Below are positions 35,747 to 48,960 of a stretch of 64,000 nucleotides of DNA, one piece after another. Position 1 is the first letter of the stretch, and every line of letters begins with the position of its first letter. The position numbers and the translations under genes are program-made. The notes under the pieces were generated by a model that searched no databases, was not told where the DNA came from, and saw nothing but the letters and a program-made list of their open reading frames with translations. The DNA comes from Acridotheres tristis (Eukaryota; Chordata; Aves; Passeriformes; Sturnidae), in the NCBI GenBank assembly GCA_037013685.1, contig CM072886.1:24373080-24437079 (forward strand). Direction: 5' to 3'.

Positions 35747-38123
35747 GATAAATAGAGAAATTTTCCATAAGACTCAGAAAACTAGATAGCCACATTACTA
35801 TTGCAGAATATATGTCTCTACTTCAGCAGACAGGATACAGAAGGCAAAAGATCAGGGCAGCCCATGCTTGATTTGATTGAAATCTCACTTACTCCTACAC
35901 CTGACATCCACTACATAGCAAAAGTGGCTAATTTCAAACAGATCTCCTTTCTGGTTTATACTTACTGGCATATTGTCTCTGTGAATCTCCCTTCAAAGAA
36001 ATCCTGGCATAATTTTTCTAGGAATAATTTCTTTTCTTCTTTATATAAAGTTCTTTTGCTGTGCTCATCCATGCAATATTTTGGGGTGCTTTCAAGGAAA
36101 CTTCTTGATAACTTCTGTAATGTCCTTGCTTTCACCTCCCCTCCTCAGGAAGAGAAGTGTGCACATTGGAGCCCTGTGTCTGGAATGCTTCTGAGATGGA
36201 ACGTCACAAACATGAACATGAATGTTTGTGTATATAAATTTCTTCTAAACTCCCAGGTCAAAAAATGCACATGGCACAAAAGAAGCGGGAGGTTGTGAGG
36301 ATTAAGGGAAGGTGAGATTGGGAAAGGATGATTCCAAGGAAGAGTATCAAATTTTAGGTCAAATGTTAAAAGAAATTTTGAATGTTCAAGCTCCTAAATT
36401 ATATGGGTGTTCTCAAGACACATTCTCTGGCATTAACAATACTTTCAGTAATGAATTACTTTCAGAAATTTCTGCAGTCATTGACCATGAAGGTTTGCAG
36501 CTGATAGTGAGATAATAAAATATACAATGTATATTTTAAATGTTCATCTATTCACAAAATTAACTTGTGGCTTAGACAGCTAAGAATCTACATATGATAC
36601 GCTTTATTGAAATTGCCTAAATAAATAATACCTCAGAAACATGATTTATGTTTCCTGTGGGACATTACTCCAGGAGGGTAGGAAACACTAGTATTTAGAA
36701 ATGCATAGATGTTGGATTTATTGAAAGAATGACATCCTCTCGACAGACCATCAGTAGTGATGCAGCTGCCTGATGAGTTAGAGACAGAGGAAGCACAGGA
36801 ACTGTTGCCTTTTAATTCTCTTGGTTGCAATCTTATTCTCACTTTTGACTTTGAGGCCATGTTTTCTTGAATCACAGTCTGACGCGGAGTGGTTTGTCAG
36901 TTTTCTAATGAGAAATTCTGACGTACAGGTCAATCAGGAAAAGGAGTACTCAGGCTTTACATTGCTTTTCTTTTCTGCTATTAATCAGGAGCAAAGTGTC
37001 AGACTCTCCTCTCCGAGGGGCAATCAGAGGGACACAGAGAGCAAGGCTTCATGGGGTGACAGGAACAGCCCTGGCCCTGCTGCCCAGCTTCCAGCTCTGA
37101 GAGCTGATTCCCCAGATGGCACTCTCCCTGAAGTGGGAAAAGGAGGGGAGCTCTGGAGAGCCACAAAATCAGAAACAATATAGCACTAGGACATCAATCA
37201 GCAAAGTTATTTATCCATCTCACAGCACTTTTTATTCTTCAAGTAGTCCAGCTCAGATCAAAAAGTTTTTAGCAATGATTTGGAGAGGCCTGAGGATTAA
37301 GAGGATCTTAATTATGTATGCTACTTTCTACATTTCTCCAATTGTAATTATTGGGATTCTTTTCGTATTGTGAGTTGTAGAAAAGGAAAAAAATACTACT
37401 AGAGACCATTGGCTGCAGAGGTCCTTCTTGCTGATGGGAACTGGGTCTACCAAGGAAGCCTGGCATGCAATTCTTCCCACAAGCCAATTAAATTCATTCT
37501 TTTCATTCACTATTAATTATCACTCTTCCTAAGATCAACCACTCTGTTGAATAGAATCTGCTGCTAATTTCCAGCCTAATTTTATCAATTACCATTATAT
37601 TGTTATTATTATTATTTAGAAAAAGTTTCGTAAATTAAATAAATGAATTCTTCATGCATTAAGATATTTTATCTTCAAAGTCAAACATCTCTGCATCTGG
37701 ATTAAAAGTCTCAATTTTTTAAGGCTGTTTTGTCACCTTGAGAACAGGAGACAGAGACTTCCTGGGATTTTCAAAAAGAACTGAGTAACTTAACTCCTTT
37801 GCAAATCTCTGGTTTTCTGCTATCTTTCCTTCCTTTTCTGCTGTTTCTGAAACCTAAGTGGAATTTCAAATTTGACTGTAATTCTATGTACCACTCTGGC
37901 AAACAGAACAACTTCTTAGCTGGTGGGCACAAAGTTTGATCTTCATCCCACAGCGGCATGAGGTGTTGAAGCATTTTAAACCTGTCTAATGTGGAAGTAA
38001 CTGTACTCCTTTTGAGCCTGCAAAAGCAACTTTAGAAGTTCTAACACTGACAGAGATGTAAGTCAATCAAGTATGCAAAGCAAAAGCTTTAACAAAACTA
38101 CACAGAGTACAAAAGTTTATTAT

Positions 38124-38145
38124 TGACTGAGATGCTTCTCAGTCA
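38124..38145. other. Perfect 9-bp stem hairpin
   Basis: TGACTGAGA and TCTCAGTCA flank a TGCT loop. It is a small structure with no associated gene. Confidence 0.7.
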
Positions 38146-40408
38146 TTATACATCTCCTGAAGAGCTGTGTATTCATTGAACCCTTGCCTAACATCTGAAG
38201 GGGTTAACATTTTTTTAACACTTAAATGCTGATCCAATAAAATAGTGACATTAATGTGTACTTTTGGATGACATTGTTTGCTATTGCAAATGGTGAAAAA
38301 AGTCAAAATGGGATGTAGTTAGTTCTTACAAAACCAAAAAATACTAAGAATGAAAAAGAAGCTAAATGGCCTCAGATCATTGTCTCATTTTTTATCAGAT
38401 GTCAGTACAGAAAAAAGCAGTTGATCCCTTACCTTAAGTTTAATGAACACCAGGAGTATGTCATTCTTCAGTGACCTGCTGTGTTGTACTAAGATTACTG
38501 GCTTTTCTTTCTAAGCAGACACACTTTAGATGCCTGCAATTTAAATACATTTGTGCATGACCTGGGTGGGGATGTGCAGGCAGTGCCCATTTTTGAGCAT
38601 GGAGCAATTTCCTGAGGTTGATTCCTCTGTGAGTGCCAGTAAGACCTTGCTTCCTGATGTTTAATGGGCAGTAAACACATGGGTAAATTCTTGCATGGTT
38701 CACATGGAGGTAATGTAGCCTGAAAGCATCAGATGGGAATTTGGTTCCTGCTGCACCTTAAGTGAGATGGGAGGACAAAATAGGAACCCTGACTGTCTGG
38801 ATAAGCACCAACAGGTTCATCTTCCCTAACAGCACTTGACCAAAGGCTAGGAATTCAGTCTGAGCCAGGAATCTGGGTACTGCTGTCATCAACAGAGAAA
38901 AACAGGTGCCAGTTCTATAGTGAGAGCAGCAGAACTGAACTGATCTCCCTATGGAGGTATTGCTCTTTCTTCACATGCTAGGTGGCTCTATCAGAGTACA
39001 CAATTCAGTTTCAGAAAAATGCAGTTGTATGGGATGGACCCCATCTTTATTGGTAGCAACAGCTGCAGGGAAGGCAGTGGTCTTCATTTTTCCTGTATAG
39101 ATCCAGTAGGATAACGTGGCTCTGGGATCCATGTGACAGAGGAGGATGGTGCTCTGCAGCAGCATCACTACCCCTACCAAGATCAACAGAGTTGGTTTCT
39201 CTCTTTAAAATTAAAACCAGAATCCAATTCTAGCCACAAACTCTATAATAGGTTTTCATCAAGAGCTAAGACTGAAAATTACTAAAAATATATGTGCATG
39301 TGTGACCTGTGCTCAGGAGGCAGAACACTGTTACTGGTAGACAATCTTTAATTACAGTCCTTATTCCCTGCTAACTACAAACAGAAACTACTGGGAGTCT
39401 TGCAAGGAATTGCAAAATTTCCAAATTAGTCTTTCGGACTTTTGAAACTTGACCTTTAAAATGAGATTTGAATAAGCACCAGGACAACTTTATGGGCCTA
39501 TAGACCTACAAAATTCAGTGTGTCACTAGGACATGACACCAAGATTATTGATCTCTTCTCGCTTTCATTTTCTAAGGTGCAAACACAACAATTTAATCAA
39601 TGGAATTTTTTAAGTTCATTGGTTTAGAGGACAGTAAATCTTTTTTCTCCCTCCCAACTACATTCTACCCTACATTTGTCTTTGTTCACATTCAACCTAC
39701 CATAAACCACATTTGAAATAAATTACTACATGGCAGATATATTAGTTTTATTTGACTTATGTTACCAGAGTGGGAAGTCATTGATATTTCATCATTTGTG
39801 ACCTGGATTTCTTATTTTCTTTTGAACTGTGAATTATTGTCTTTAAATTTTTTTTTCCAAAGTAGTTTTCGAACATGTGAAAACTACTTAAAAAGTTTTA
39901 TTCCTTATATTTGCCGTCCTTCCGCCTTTTCACTTCATAAGGTAGTTTCAATAATGCTGGCTGCATTTGTACATTTGTATAAAATAAATTTGTATCTATT
40001 CATTGGTACCATAGATACCAGAAGACCTATGAGTGGTATCAATTTGTATTGTATCAAACACATCTCATTGAGATGCTTTAAAATTAAAGGGTAAAATACG
40101 GGCTGCTATTTTTACCTATAGGTTCAATGAAGATTAATAAATTTTTAATGTAAGTGCCATGTATTTAAATACATAATTCATGTGCATTAATACATAAACG
40201 TCTGCCAAGTCCTTCTAATTGATTTTTATTATTTCTTAAGAAGAATTTTAAAATTTTTGTTCTGGCAGGAATTTGTCAATTTCTCATTCAGAGGTCTCAT
40301 CACTTCAGGTTACGTCCAAATTAAATGGGCTGAAATTGAAGAAATTAAACTTTGGTGATGACTGAGTGTCAAGGTAGCAGAAAGACCTTATAGCAAGATT
40401 ACTTTGAG

Positions 40409-40505
40409 CACTCTGGTCTAGTGGAAGGTGTCCCTGCACATGGAAGGTGGGTGGGAACTAAATGATCCTTAACGTCCTTTCCAAATCCAAACCATTCTAG
40501 GAATC
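40409..40505 (+). mobile_element. CR1 LINE 3'-end fragment
   Basis: Sense CR1 tail: CTGGTCTAGTGGAAGGTGTC, CCTGCACATGGAAGGTGGG and GGAACTAAATGATCCTTAA, then GTCCTTTCCAAATCCAAACC and ATTCTAGGAATCTAG as the terminal repeat. About 95 bp is retained. Confidence 0.92.
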
Positions 40506-43500
40506 TAGTACTTTCTCTGTCCAATGAACAGTGTAATACTTGAGAGAATATTTTAGAAGGCTTGGCTGATTTGTGGGTAACGCCATTTCCAGGTCTTGAT
40601 TGCACCACTCAGCTGGGTTCTGAGGCCTCACTATGCACACATAAAGCGAGGAAGTCTGGAAGGTATTTAGTTACTGAAAGTAGAGGCCGTACTGAAAAGT
40701 GCTTCAGCTTGAATTCTCCAAATCGCTGTGCAGCCCTTCCAGAATAAACAGCAGAATCTGCATCACACCAGAGACTTGTAGCTGGTGGGATGAATATGTC
40801 TGTGTTCCCCCTGGGAAGGGTCCCAGTCTGGTGATCATGACATCACTGGATTCCAAGGCTGTTTTTCCCAGAGTGAATGTCTGCTTCTGAAAAATGTCCT
40901 GTGGTGGCAACAACAACGGCATGACTTACTACTCCTCCTGCCACACATCCTTTCTTTCATCAGAGGGAGAAAAAAACCACTTCATTCAGCTTTTCATCTA
41001 TTATTTTCCCAGAATAATGCCTGAAGCCAGCTGCACTCTTGGTCTGTGTTTATCCAGGACAATATTTACTGCTGTCCCTATTCTTGCTTGAGGACCAAGT
41101 AGGGACTTCATCTCGTGATGGGCACTTTATAGCCACTACTGCTTGCTCTGTAGTTCTTCATATAAATGGCTTCAGGAAAAGTGGATGCCTTCTTGTTTGA
41201 GCTTCTCTCATTAAAAAACCCATAAGAAACAGTGGGAGCAAATCCCACATTCCAACTGGAAAACTGTGGAGACCAACTTGAGAAAGATAATGAGGACCTC
41301 AAAATGTTCAGCTGCAGTTTTTTTTATATTAAAGCTGTAGCTGACTGCCTGACAGAGAACAGAAGCAATAAGGCAGATGCTGCCCTGCCTCCCATACGTC
41401 CACTGTACAAAATTAAATCCCAGCTCCAGTCAGTTAGCACTGAATGGTGAGAAATCTTGTCCACTGGAGTCCCAGCAGACCAACCTGTTTGCCCAGCAGC
41501 TCTCTCCTGGGTGTGCTGCACCTCCTGGCAGGCAGCCTGCTGCAGCAGCCACACAATGGCACCGTTTATACCCAAAAACGAGGTGTGACAAACAGCCCTG
41601 GGAGAGCAGGGGAGGAGCAAAGCATCTCTCCTTAAATCCTGTGAAATAGTTGGGCTTATGTGCTCTGGCTTGGTTCAGGAAGCACAATTTCTCTTTTTCT
41701 GTTTGAACAAAAATCATTGAATAGAGCATGAAAAGAGAAGTTTGGCAGCCTTAGGACATGTTTGATGGTTGTACACATTCATCATAGAGCAACAGAGTAG
41801 TTGCTTAAGGGAGTGGTTTATACCCACCCCTGACATGCTGCAAAACATGGCACAAAAGCCTCCAAAGAAACATCAGCTAATAATAAAATTACTAACTCTA
41901 ATCACACAGCAAGAGGAATGGAATTATTTTATTGCACAATATTAAATATATCTTTTTTTTTCCAAAGGCTTCCTCCTGCAGGGCGTAGCATTTGCACAGG
42001 CATTTGGAAGAAAGTGCCTGTACTTGCTGCTGAAGTTGGCAAGGACAATGCTGTCTGCAAACACCAGGATCTTCAGAAAAGCATGAGAATAGAAGCTGAG
42101 AAGGTTCAAACAGGTTAAAGTCAAGTCCCTCTGATGGCATTTTTGCAAGACGACTTCCCAGAGTGACTTGAACTTCTGCTACTGTTATTAAAATGTAGGA
42201 ATATTTTGTCTCTTTCATTTCAAGTACCCATCACTGGATGTATAAATGCTATAAATATTGTGTCTATGAAACACTTCTTGACAGCCTTTTAATTATAATA
42301 ATTAAAATCTGTTTACAAAGTCAGATGAAAAGAAGGCTGACTTAGTCTGGCCTGTGACTTTGCTGGCCTGGAGGTTCCTGGTGACAGAGATAGTAATAGT
42401 TTTTAAATGTGAAAAAGTCTTAGCTCTCCAGCAGCCCCAACCACAGCCTGATGGAGTGTTTTGTGCCAGCAGAAAATTCCGACATATTATGTTTTCATAC
42501 CCATGATAGTATAAATAACCTCAAGCTTTGAATAAAATACAGTAGCTGGTCTATCTGTTTAAATGATTAAGTAAGGAGCCAGGAAAAAATCTCTCCTGTC
42601 TTTTCTGTGTCTGCTTGCTGTGTCAAGTACACGAAGAAATCATGAAGACATCAGTATGAGATGCATTTTCAGTCAGAGAGCTTTTAGGGAAATTACAGGG
42701 TTCTGCAGAATTTCATTCCCCATTAGGACTGACTAGTGTTAAAGTGGAAAAGGAAAGATCTCTTATACATTTTCCCCTTTGAGAATATGTTTAGGCAGAA
42801 TGCTATATCTAATTGAGAATAATTATTCTATGGAACCAAGGCTGCTGTTTCTTACTTCTTTTTTTTTTTTTTTTTTGGTAGCAATTCAGTCTAATCTATT
42901 AATGTGTACAAAGTAGAGCATTGCTATGACATTCTGTGGATAGTTTAAAACACTGAGAGTATGTCCCTTTTTATGACCCACAGAACAATAATAAACAAAG
43001 GAAGAGATTTTCCTTGACTAAACCTTCATCTCTAAGCCCAAAGTAAGAAGATTTTCTTTGCCAAAATACAGAACTGCAGGGATTATACTCTGCTTTGGTA
43101 GAGTCCACTTCCTTTGCCAGATAACATTGCACTGAATAGATACTCTGTGGGTGCATTTCAGATACCTGGTCATAAGCACTGCAGAATATTTGTGAATTAA
43201 AAGAGTGTTTTAACATTTTGTATTTTCTCATCTATCCACTTCAAGCAGGTCGGTGTACATTGCCCTTTATAAGCCAGAGAAGACAAAAGGCTTATAGGAT
43301 TTCCCCTCATGCTTGGAGAGGCTCACCAGACATTGTAAGGTACCTCAGCAAAGACTGCACTACTTAGGGAAAATCTGCATGGCTGGCCCTTAAAAAAGAG
43401 CTTATAAAGCTAAACTGCCATGTCTACCCTGGTCAACATCCACTGTCTGATGCATTAGGACTTTAATAAGTTCTCATTTGAGAATAATTTGGTAATTAAA

Positions 43501-46500
43501 ATAAATATAACCAAAGAAAACATGGAGGGAGGGAAAGAATGATCTTGTTTCTATTATTTGCAAGTCATGTGCACTGATCTTACTCATATGATCACAGAAA
43601 ACATTTTAGCAATAGTGCCCTGTTCTTTTTTTTTTACCCTGTGTCTTCATATAGTAGATATTCTTCCCCTTTCTGGTTCTCCCCCAAACACAGCTGTAAA
43701 AAACTCTCCTCAAAGTACTCTGTAATTTACTGCTTCTAAACTCTTTATTACCTTCTAAACTCTTACTGCCAGTTGCAGTGAGATGTTCCTATACTAGGAG
43801 CTCACAGCCTAACTCCCTTCTAAGGCTTTCACTCAGCTAGTCCTGTGCTGAGGATTTATAGATTTGCTTCTTCAATGTAACTTCCAAAGCTGAATTAGGA
43901 ACAGCACTCTGATACGGCCAAAGGATGCTTTGCTCCCCCTGCCACAATCTACCTAACACTGGGAGAAAAAAATGCAGATGAGAGACATCACAGCTGAAAG
44001 CTCTCTCCCCCTGACTGTTAGCATAGGGTTTACATGCACAATTGATATACTGGGAAAATTAGCAAAGGTCACAAACATGATATTACCTTGTGCCTCTTAG
44101 AGTGGGCCAGTGTCATCTATTAATACTTCTTATCAGCCAAAAGAATCCCTTACTTTCCAGTCTGTCCCTGAAAGCAGGATGGAGATGAAGTAGATGCTAT
44201 CTAACTTACTGTGTTACCAGCTGACCTATGGCCCACAGTTTAGGAATGGTTTAACTATGCCATAACATTAAAAATGTGACGTGATGCTGTTACTCAGGCT
44301 GAGTGTTGGCATCCTGCTCTCAGCAGGGCAGCTCAGAATGCACTCAGAACATCAATGTGCCATGTGAATTAAGCATATGGAGGCTGTTCCGAGTGCAACT
44401 CTCACATCTACTGAGAAAAGTCAGAGCTGTTGAAGATGAAAAGCTTCAGCTTAGAGCAGGATGTTGTTGTGTTCTATGTACAGACATCACTGGTATTCCC
44501 GTACTATTCAGTTTCCTCCGATTTCAATTAAAAACAAAGTCTTTTCAGGGCCTATTTTTCTTCTCACACACCAGTCCTGAGCTTCAACACTTGCTGAAAG
44601 GCTGTACTTTGGCCCCTCACCCTGGTAAGCCCCTTCCAAGGCAGGAGGGCACAGCTGGTGAGAGCTCACAGGCGTCAGCACATCCGCGCCCAGCAGCTGC
44701 CAGGGCGAGGTCAGGCATCTGCTGTGTGCAGAAACTCTGTGTACGCAAACACAGAGCACAGCATCAGCCTCCTGCAAATACACCTCCTCTCGCTCCCCAG
44801 CCATGGCAAAGGATTTAGCTCTCAAATGAGAAGCCTTCTGAGGCAGAAGAGGCCTGCAGGAAATATTTTTCAAGGATCAGGGAGCATTTGCTCGGCTCCT
44901 AAACACCAGAGAACCTACCTTCAAATCTTCAGTGAAATTCTCTTTCAAAAAATAAGACCCCAGCCTGGACTGTTTCCCAAAGGTAGAATGGGGTAAAAAA
45001 GGCTTTTGCAACAGGAAGAATTTTCACTCTGCATGACAGCTTGACTAATCTTGGCTGGTGCATCCATCAGCTTTTAGCTGCAAACCTAATGGCCATACAG
45101 ACAGGTAAGAAAAGGGCTTTTATCAATGCCTGTGGTTTTGAAGTCATGTTTCAGACCAGCAGTTGCTGACAAACATATTGCTTGATAGGGAAAGGTATCA
45201 TTATTTTTGCATTCCTGACCAGAAAAAAAATCCTGGGAGCTTCTTTCCTTTGTAAAGTCCCCATGAAGCACTGGGATGTCCCCTAGCTCCAGTAGGCTGT
45301 GTCTCCTGCATGCTAAAAACCTTTTGCAAGCAAAACACCCCAGTAAAATCAATGAAAGTGTTGCCTGGATGAGGATCTGGCCTTGTCGGTGTTAAGCTGA
45401 GTGGAAAGATCTTTGGATGATTGATTTCCCAAACCTCTCAGCATTGGAGTATCCTGTTCCTGAATCCTCTGCTCAGCCAGAAGGCAATTATGTGCAATCT
45501 CATCAGTGGTGAATGGGAGGAAATATCTCCCTCATGGTGCAACATGTGATAATGATGCTCACTCAGGGTGTGTGCCTTTTCCACTGCTGTTGCTCCAGAT
45601 GCAGATTTATAATTTTGCGAGGTGTTCCTCAGCAGTGCCATTGTCTGGCAAACACCTTCCCACCATACATGAGGTCTCTTCGTGTCATCCTTCAAACTGG
45701 TTCATCCTGAATTTCATTTTATTCACTCCAGGATCACTCGATATTTAACATTTTGCTTTGATTGTTGATAGTCACCTTACCCTGCCGAGCTGGAGGACAG
45801 CTTGCAGACATTCCCTGGCAATCAGAAGTGCCAGGGAAATGTCAGTTTCCTTCCTCTGCAAAAATTGCTTTGGAAAGATGGTGGAGAATGAACTGGGCAG
45901 GTACAAGGAATCAGCAACTAGGAGCTGTAGTGCTGCAGCAAATGCAGTTCTTTGTTTCTGTCCATGCATCAAAGGCCACCTCAGTTTGAGTAGTTCCTCA
46001 AAAAAATCTTTGTAGTGCTGGCCACTTGCTGGTTTTTTTTGTGTGAGAAAACAGGTACAGACAAAGCTGTCAGAGGGGCAGAGGATCACACAGAGGCTGT
46101 TTCACAGCTGGCCCAGGCCACTGTGGTTGATGCTGGTTTGATAAAGGTTTCCAGCTCTCTCCATAGGGGCTCTTACTGCCAGGACTGCAGATGACACCTC
46201 TACTTCCCATCAGTGTTCTAGAGGTCTCTGTCAGGGATACTTTCTGCTCCTGCTTGCCTCTCCACTACATAAAATATGTCAGAAATGCTCTGGAGCTGTC
46301 TGTCCAGATCAGCCTAAGCATTGTAGAGCTGCTGAGAGACTCTGAGCTCCTCCTGACCCTTCCCAAGACAATGGATTTTCCCACTCTTACTGGTACATTA
46401 TTTCCCACTGCCAGGAGGAACCTAACTACTCTCCAAAAATATGAGAGAGGGTTTTTTTAATCCAACTGGCTGCTAGAGAAGATCCATTTCCCAGGAGATT

Positions 46501-48384
46501 ATTCTTCTGCAAGCAAGGATCAAAGGTACTTGTCCATCACTGGGGCAGCAGGAGCCATCTCAAGGTCTCACATATGATGGTGAACACAGCAGATGGTCCA
46601 AGGGGTATGGCAGCAGCAAGTGGTGGCTGAAAGAACAGGAGGGGTAAGAGGAGAGGACAGGCAAAGTGTGGCTTGAAGAGGGTATTTTCTGGAACATGAG
46701 ACTTTTCAGGAAAACTTTTCCAGCACCATTGGTTTATTTCTGACGAAGCCCACACTGCCTGACCTCTGGCTTGGTAAAACTCACTGGATCTTTTTCCTCC
46801 TCCTGCAAGATCTTCATTGCTGTAACTGGGGTGGCAAAGCTGAGTGTTCATCAGCACAGAGGACTGGCACATCAGAATGATTTCTGTCTCCACAGAGTCA
46901 AATATATACTGCTGTCAATAATGAGCTTTCTTCAAAAATTGAAATTGTTTTTAAAGTAGTGATAATGAAGAAATTCTTTGTTTTGTAACTCCTCTCTACC
47001 TTCCCTGTGAAAGATCACTTGAGGCTGCTTTTTATTAGGATTAGAGGAAGACTGCCATTGCTTTTACTTTTTCCTTCAGCATGGTATTCTGGCTTCAAAC
47101 AGGTGCAAACAAGAGTAAGAGCAGAAACACCAGCTGCCTCTACCTGCTTCGTGTAACTGACCAAGCTCAGAAATGTCCTCCTTACCCAGTCCTTGTTTTT
47201 TGGAAGTTATACACCATTATTCCAAGGCAACAACTTCTCTCTCATGACATAAACAAAGTCTGTATTAATTATTCAGTGTGGCTCAAGGCATTTTAATAAT
47301 TAAGCTTGAAAGGCTAGAAAAAAGGCTAATGCTATTGGTACCTTTCCCAAAAAACAGGACTGCCAAATGGAAGAGTTCTGTGGAGGGAAGATGACTCCTC
47401 TTCTCCTTGGTCAGCAGAAGTTGTCAGAGAAGCTGTAAATGGGGCTGGTAACCAGCCCACTTCTGCCAAGTGTTCCGTGCTGCTTCACCCTGCACAGCAT
47501 GCAGAGAAAGAAATCAAAGTCTCTTTGTTTCCAGCTGTGTCCCAAGGGCAGATTTACCACTCTCTCGAGATGAGTGGAAGCTCAGCACACTCAGATGAGT
47601 GTAGATCAGCATCTCTCTGCCAGACATGCAATCTGAACCAGGCTTATATGCTTGCAGTCATGACTTATTGGGCTGAAGGTAGAGCTGCAGCATGGGTTTA
47701 ATATGAAGACCCATTCCTCAACAGTCTTCTGCAGTCTTGGTGGTGTTGATAGATTCCTGGTGTCCTCCCATAGTTTCTTAGGCCTTCACTTCTCACCCTG
47801 TATCTCCTCTGCTCCTGTGTGTTGCTCTGGAAATAAAGGAGAGACACCCCAGCTCAGACCCATGTTTCCATAGGCAGAGAGGATATCTTGCTTGACATGT
47901 TGATTCCCATTGTCCAGAGTGTATTTTACTTTATCAACAAGCTATACATTTGGCAGACACACTACAGCTGGGATGCCTGTGGGTAGCTTTCAATAAACCC
48001 CCCTTTTGCAATATTAACACTATTTAAATTGCTAATATATTGGCACGGTTTCCAAAGCATTGTCATGACAGGAAGAAAAGCCAGATAGCTGATATTTACA
48101 CAAGAGCTGGACACTATATGCCATATTCTCATCATTGTGGTCCATTTTCCACACAGGACACTAAATGGAGTATGTGCTCATTCCTTATTTCCTTTTTCAT
48201 ACCTAGAATTGAGCCCCATGGTTAGAGGTGTCTGCTGCTACTTTACGAATTTCACACATCGTAGCTTGTTCTGTCATGTGCATCTCTGGGAAGAGTCTGC
48301 CTCTGTGTCTCTTCCAAGTGGACAGCTGAAGCTGAGAGAAGAGAGAGCTCCCATCATTAATAGTTCCTTTAATGTCTGGGAGCT
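40506..48384. other. Unique sequence, 7.9 kb, no gene seen
   Basis: A poly-T run lies at 42859-42876. Overlapping frames up to 171 codons (44303-44818) have no domain. A segment at 41982-42113 is bounded by an acceptor-like pyrimidine tract plus CAG and by CAG|GTTAAA. The frame is open across it, but the donor is weak and the peptide unrecognised. An AT-rich TTTTAATTATAATAATTAAAATC block lies near 42288-42310. Confidence 0.45.
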
Positions 48385-48767
48385 TGTGAGGATTGATAGA
48401 CACGGACTCTGCTTATGTTAGCAAAGCAAAGCCAGTTTATTACACAGTTTACCCACATTTATAGGTTACAATGTTCGTATAACATTTTCCACTCAGACCC
48501 CTTTGTCCTGGTCCTCTTTAGAAACACAATCTTCTGATTATTCTTCTTATGCTAGTAATGTCCTTAGTTATCTCTTTCACCAGAAAACTCCTTGTTGCAT
48601 TTTCCCTTGTCAAAGCAGTCACTGTCAGAGGATCAGAGTGACCAGACATAATATCTTCACTTCTGTTCTTGTCTTGAGTTTATCTGTCCCTCAGCTTTCA
48701 CTGTACCAGGACCAAAAGGTCTGTGGTACTACCCAGTTCAGCTTCTGTAGCTGTCTAATCTCCAACA
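48385..48767 (-). mobile_element. Solo LTR with perfect 6-bp target duplication, ERVK-like, 383 bp
   Basis: On the minus strand it starts TGTTGGAGATTAGACAGC and ends TATCAATCCTCACA, giving TG...CA ends. The flanks are GGAGCT at 48379-48384 and GGAGCT at 48768-48773, an exact 6-bp target duplication, the length made by betaretrovirus-like (ERVK) integrases. A TATA-like CTATAAATG (48457-48464) is followed on the minus strand by AATAAA (48436-48441) and a GCTTTGCTTTGC U5. There is no internal retroviral sequence, so it is a solo LTR left by LTR-LTR recombination. Frames crossing it are not genes. Its right edge abuts an internal CR1 piece. Confidence 0.93.
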
Positions 48768-48770
48768 GGA

Positions 48771-48960
48771 GCTTCCCCACCTCTCCTCACCCTTTATGTG
48801 ACATAGTCCCCACCAATCCTGGTGCCCTCCACTGTACTTGCTCCAGTGTGGCAATGTCTTTCTGACCCTGGGGAGCCCTGAACTGGACCCAGTGCTCCAA
48901 GTGTAGTCTCACTGGGAAGGAATAGAGATGAAGGATCACTCTCCTGGATGTTGAGGGGCT
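48771..48960 (-). mobile_element. Internal CR1 LINE fragment
   Basis: The minus-orientation CR1 block includes TGGTGCCCTCCACTGTACTTGC, AATGTCTTTCTGACCCTGGGG and GAACTGGACCCAGTGCTCC with AAGTGTAGTCTCAC. It lies upstream of the usual 3' part, which is absent. The solo LTR sits at its left edge. Confidence 0.82.

Larger units (their letters stand above)
28832..40408. other. Longest repeat-poor stretch, 11.6 kb, no gene seen
   Basis: No CR1, LTR or coding exon recognised. It contains small structures listed separately: a crossed inverted repeat (30961-31157), a 15-bp tandem duplication (34361-34390), hairpins at 35699-35746 and 38124-38145, and a short TTA run near 37601-37617. Open frames of 120-165 codons (33594-34055, 35801-36298, 36821-37183) have no recognisable domain. 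A low repeat load over this length is compatible with a regulated gene desert or a large intron. Confidence 0.5.

Noticed and set aside
35801..36298. 165-codon ORF
   Set aside because: Unrecognised and AT-driven composition; no sign of coding constraint visible.
41982..42113. 132-nt exon-like segment between a pyrimidine tract/CAG and CAG|GTTAAA
   Set aside because: Weak donor, unrecognised peptide and no partner exon; recorded only as a low-grade possibility.
44303..44818. 171-codon ORF overlapping a 121-codon minus-strand ORF
   Set aside because: The region is locally GC-richer with few stops on both strands; neither frame shows a known domain.
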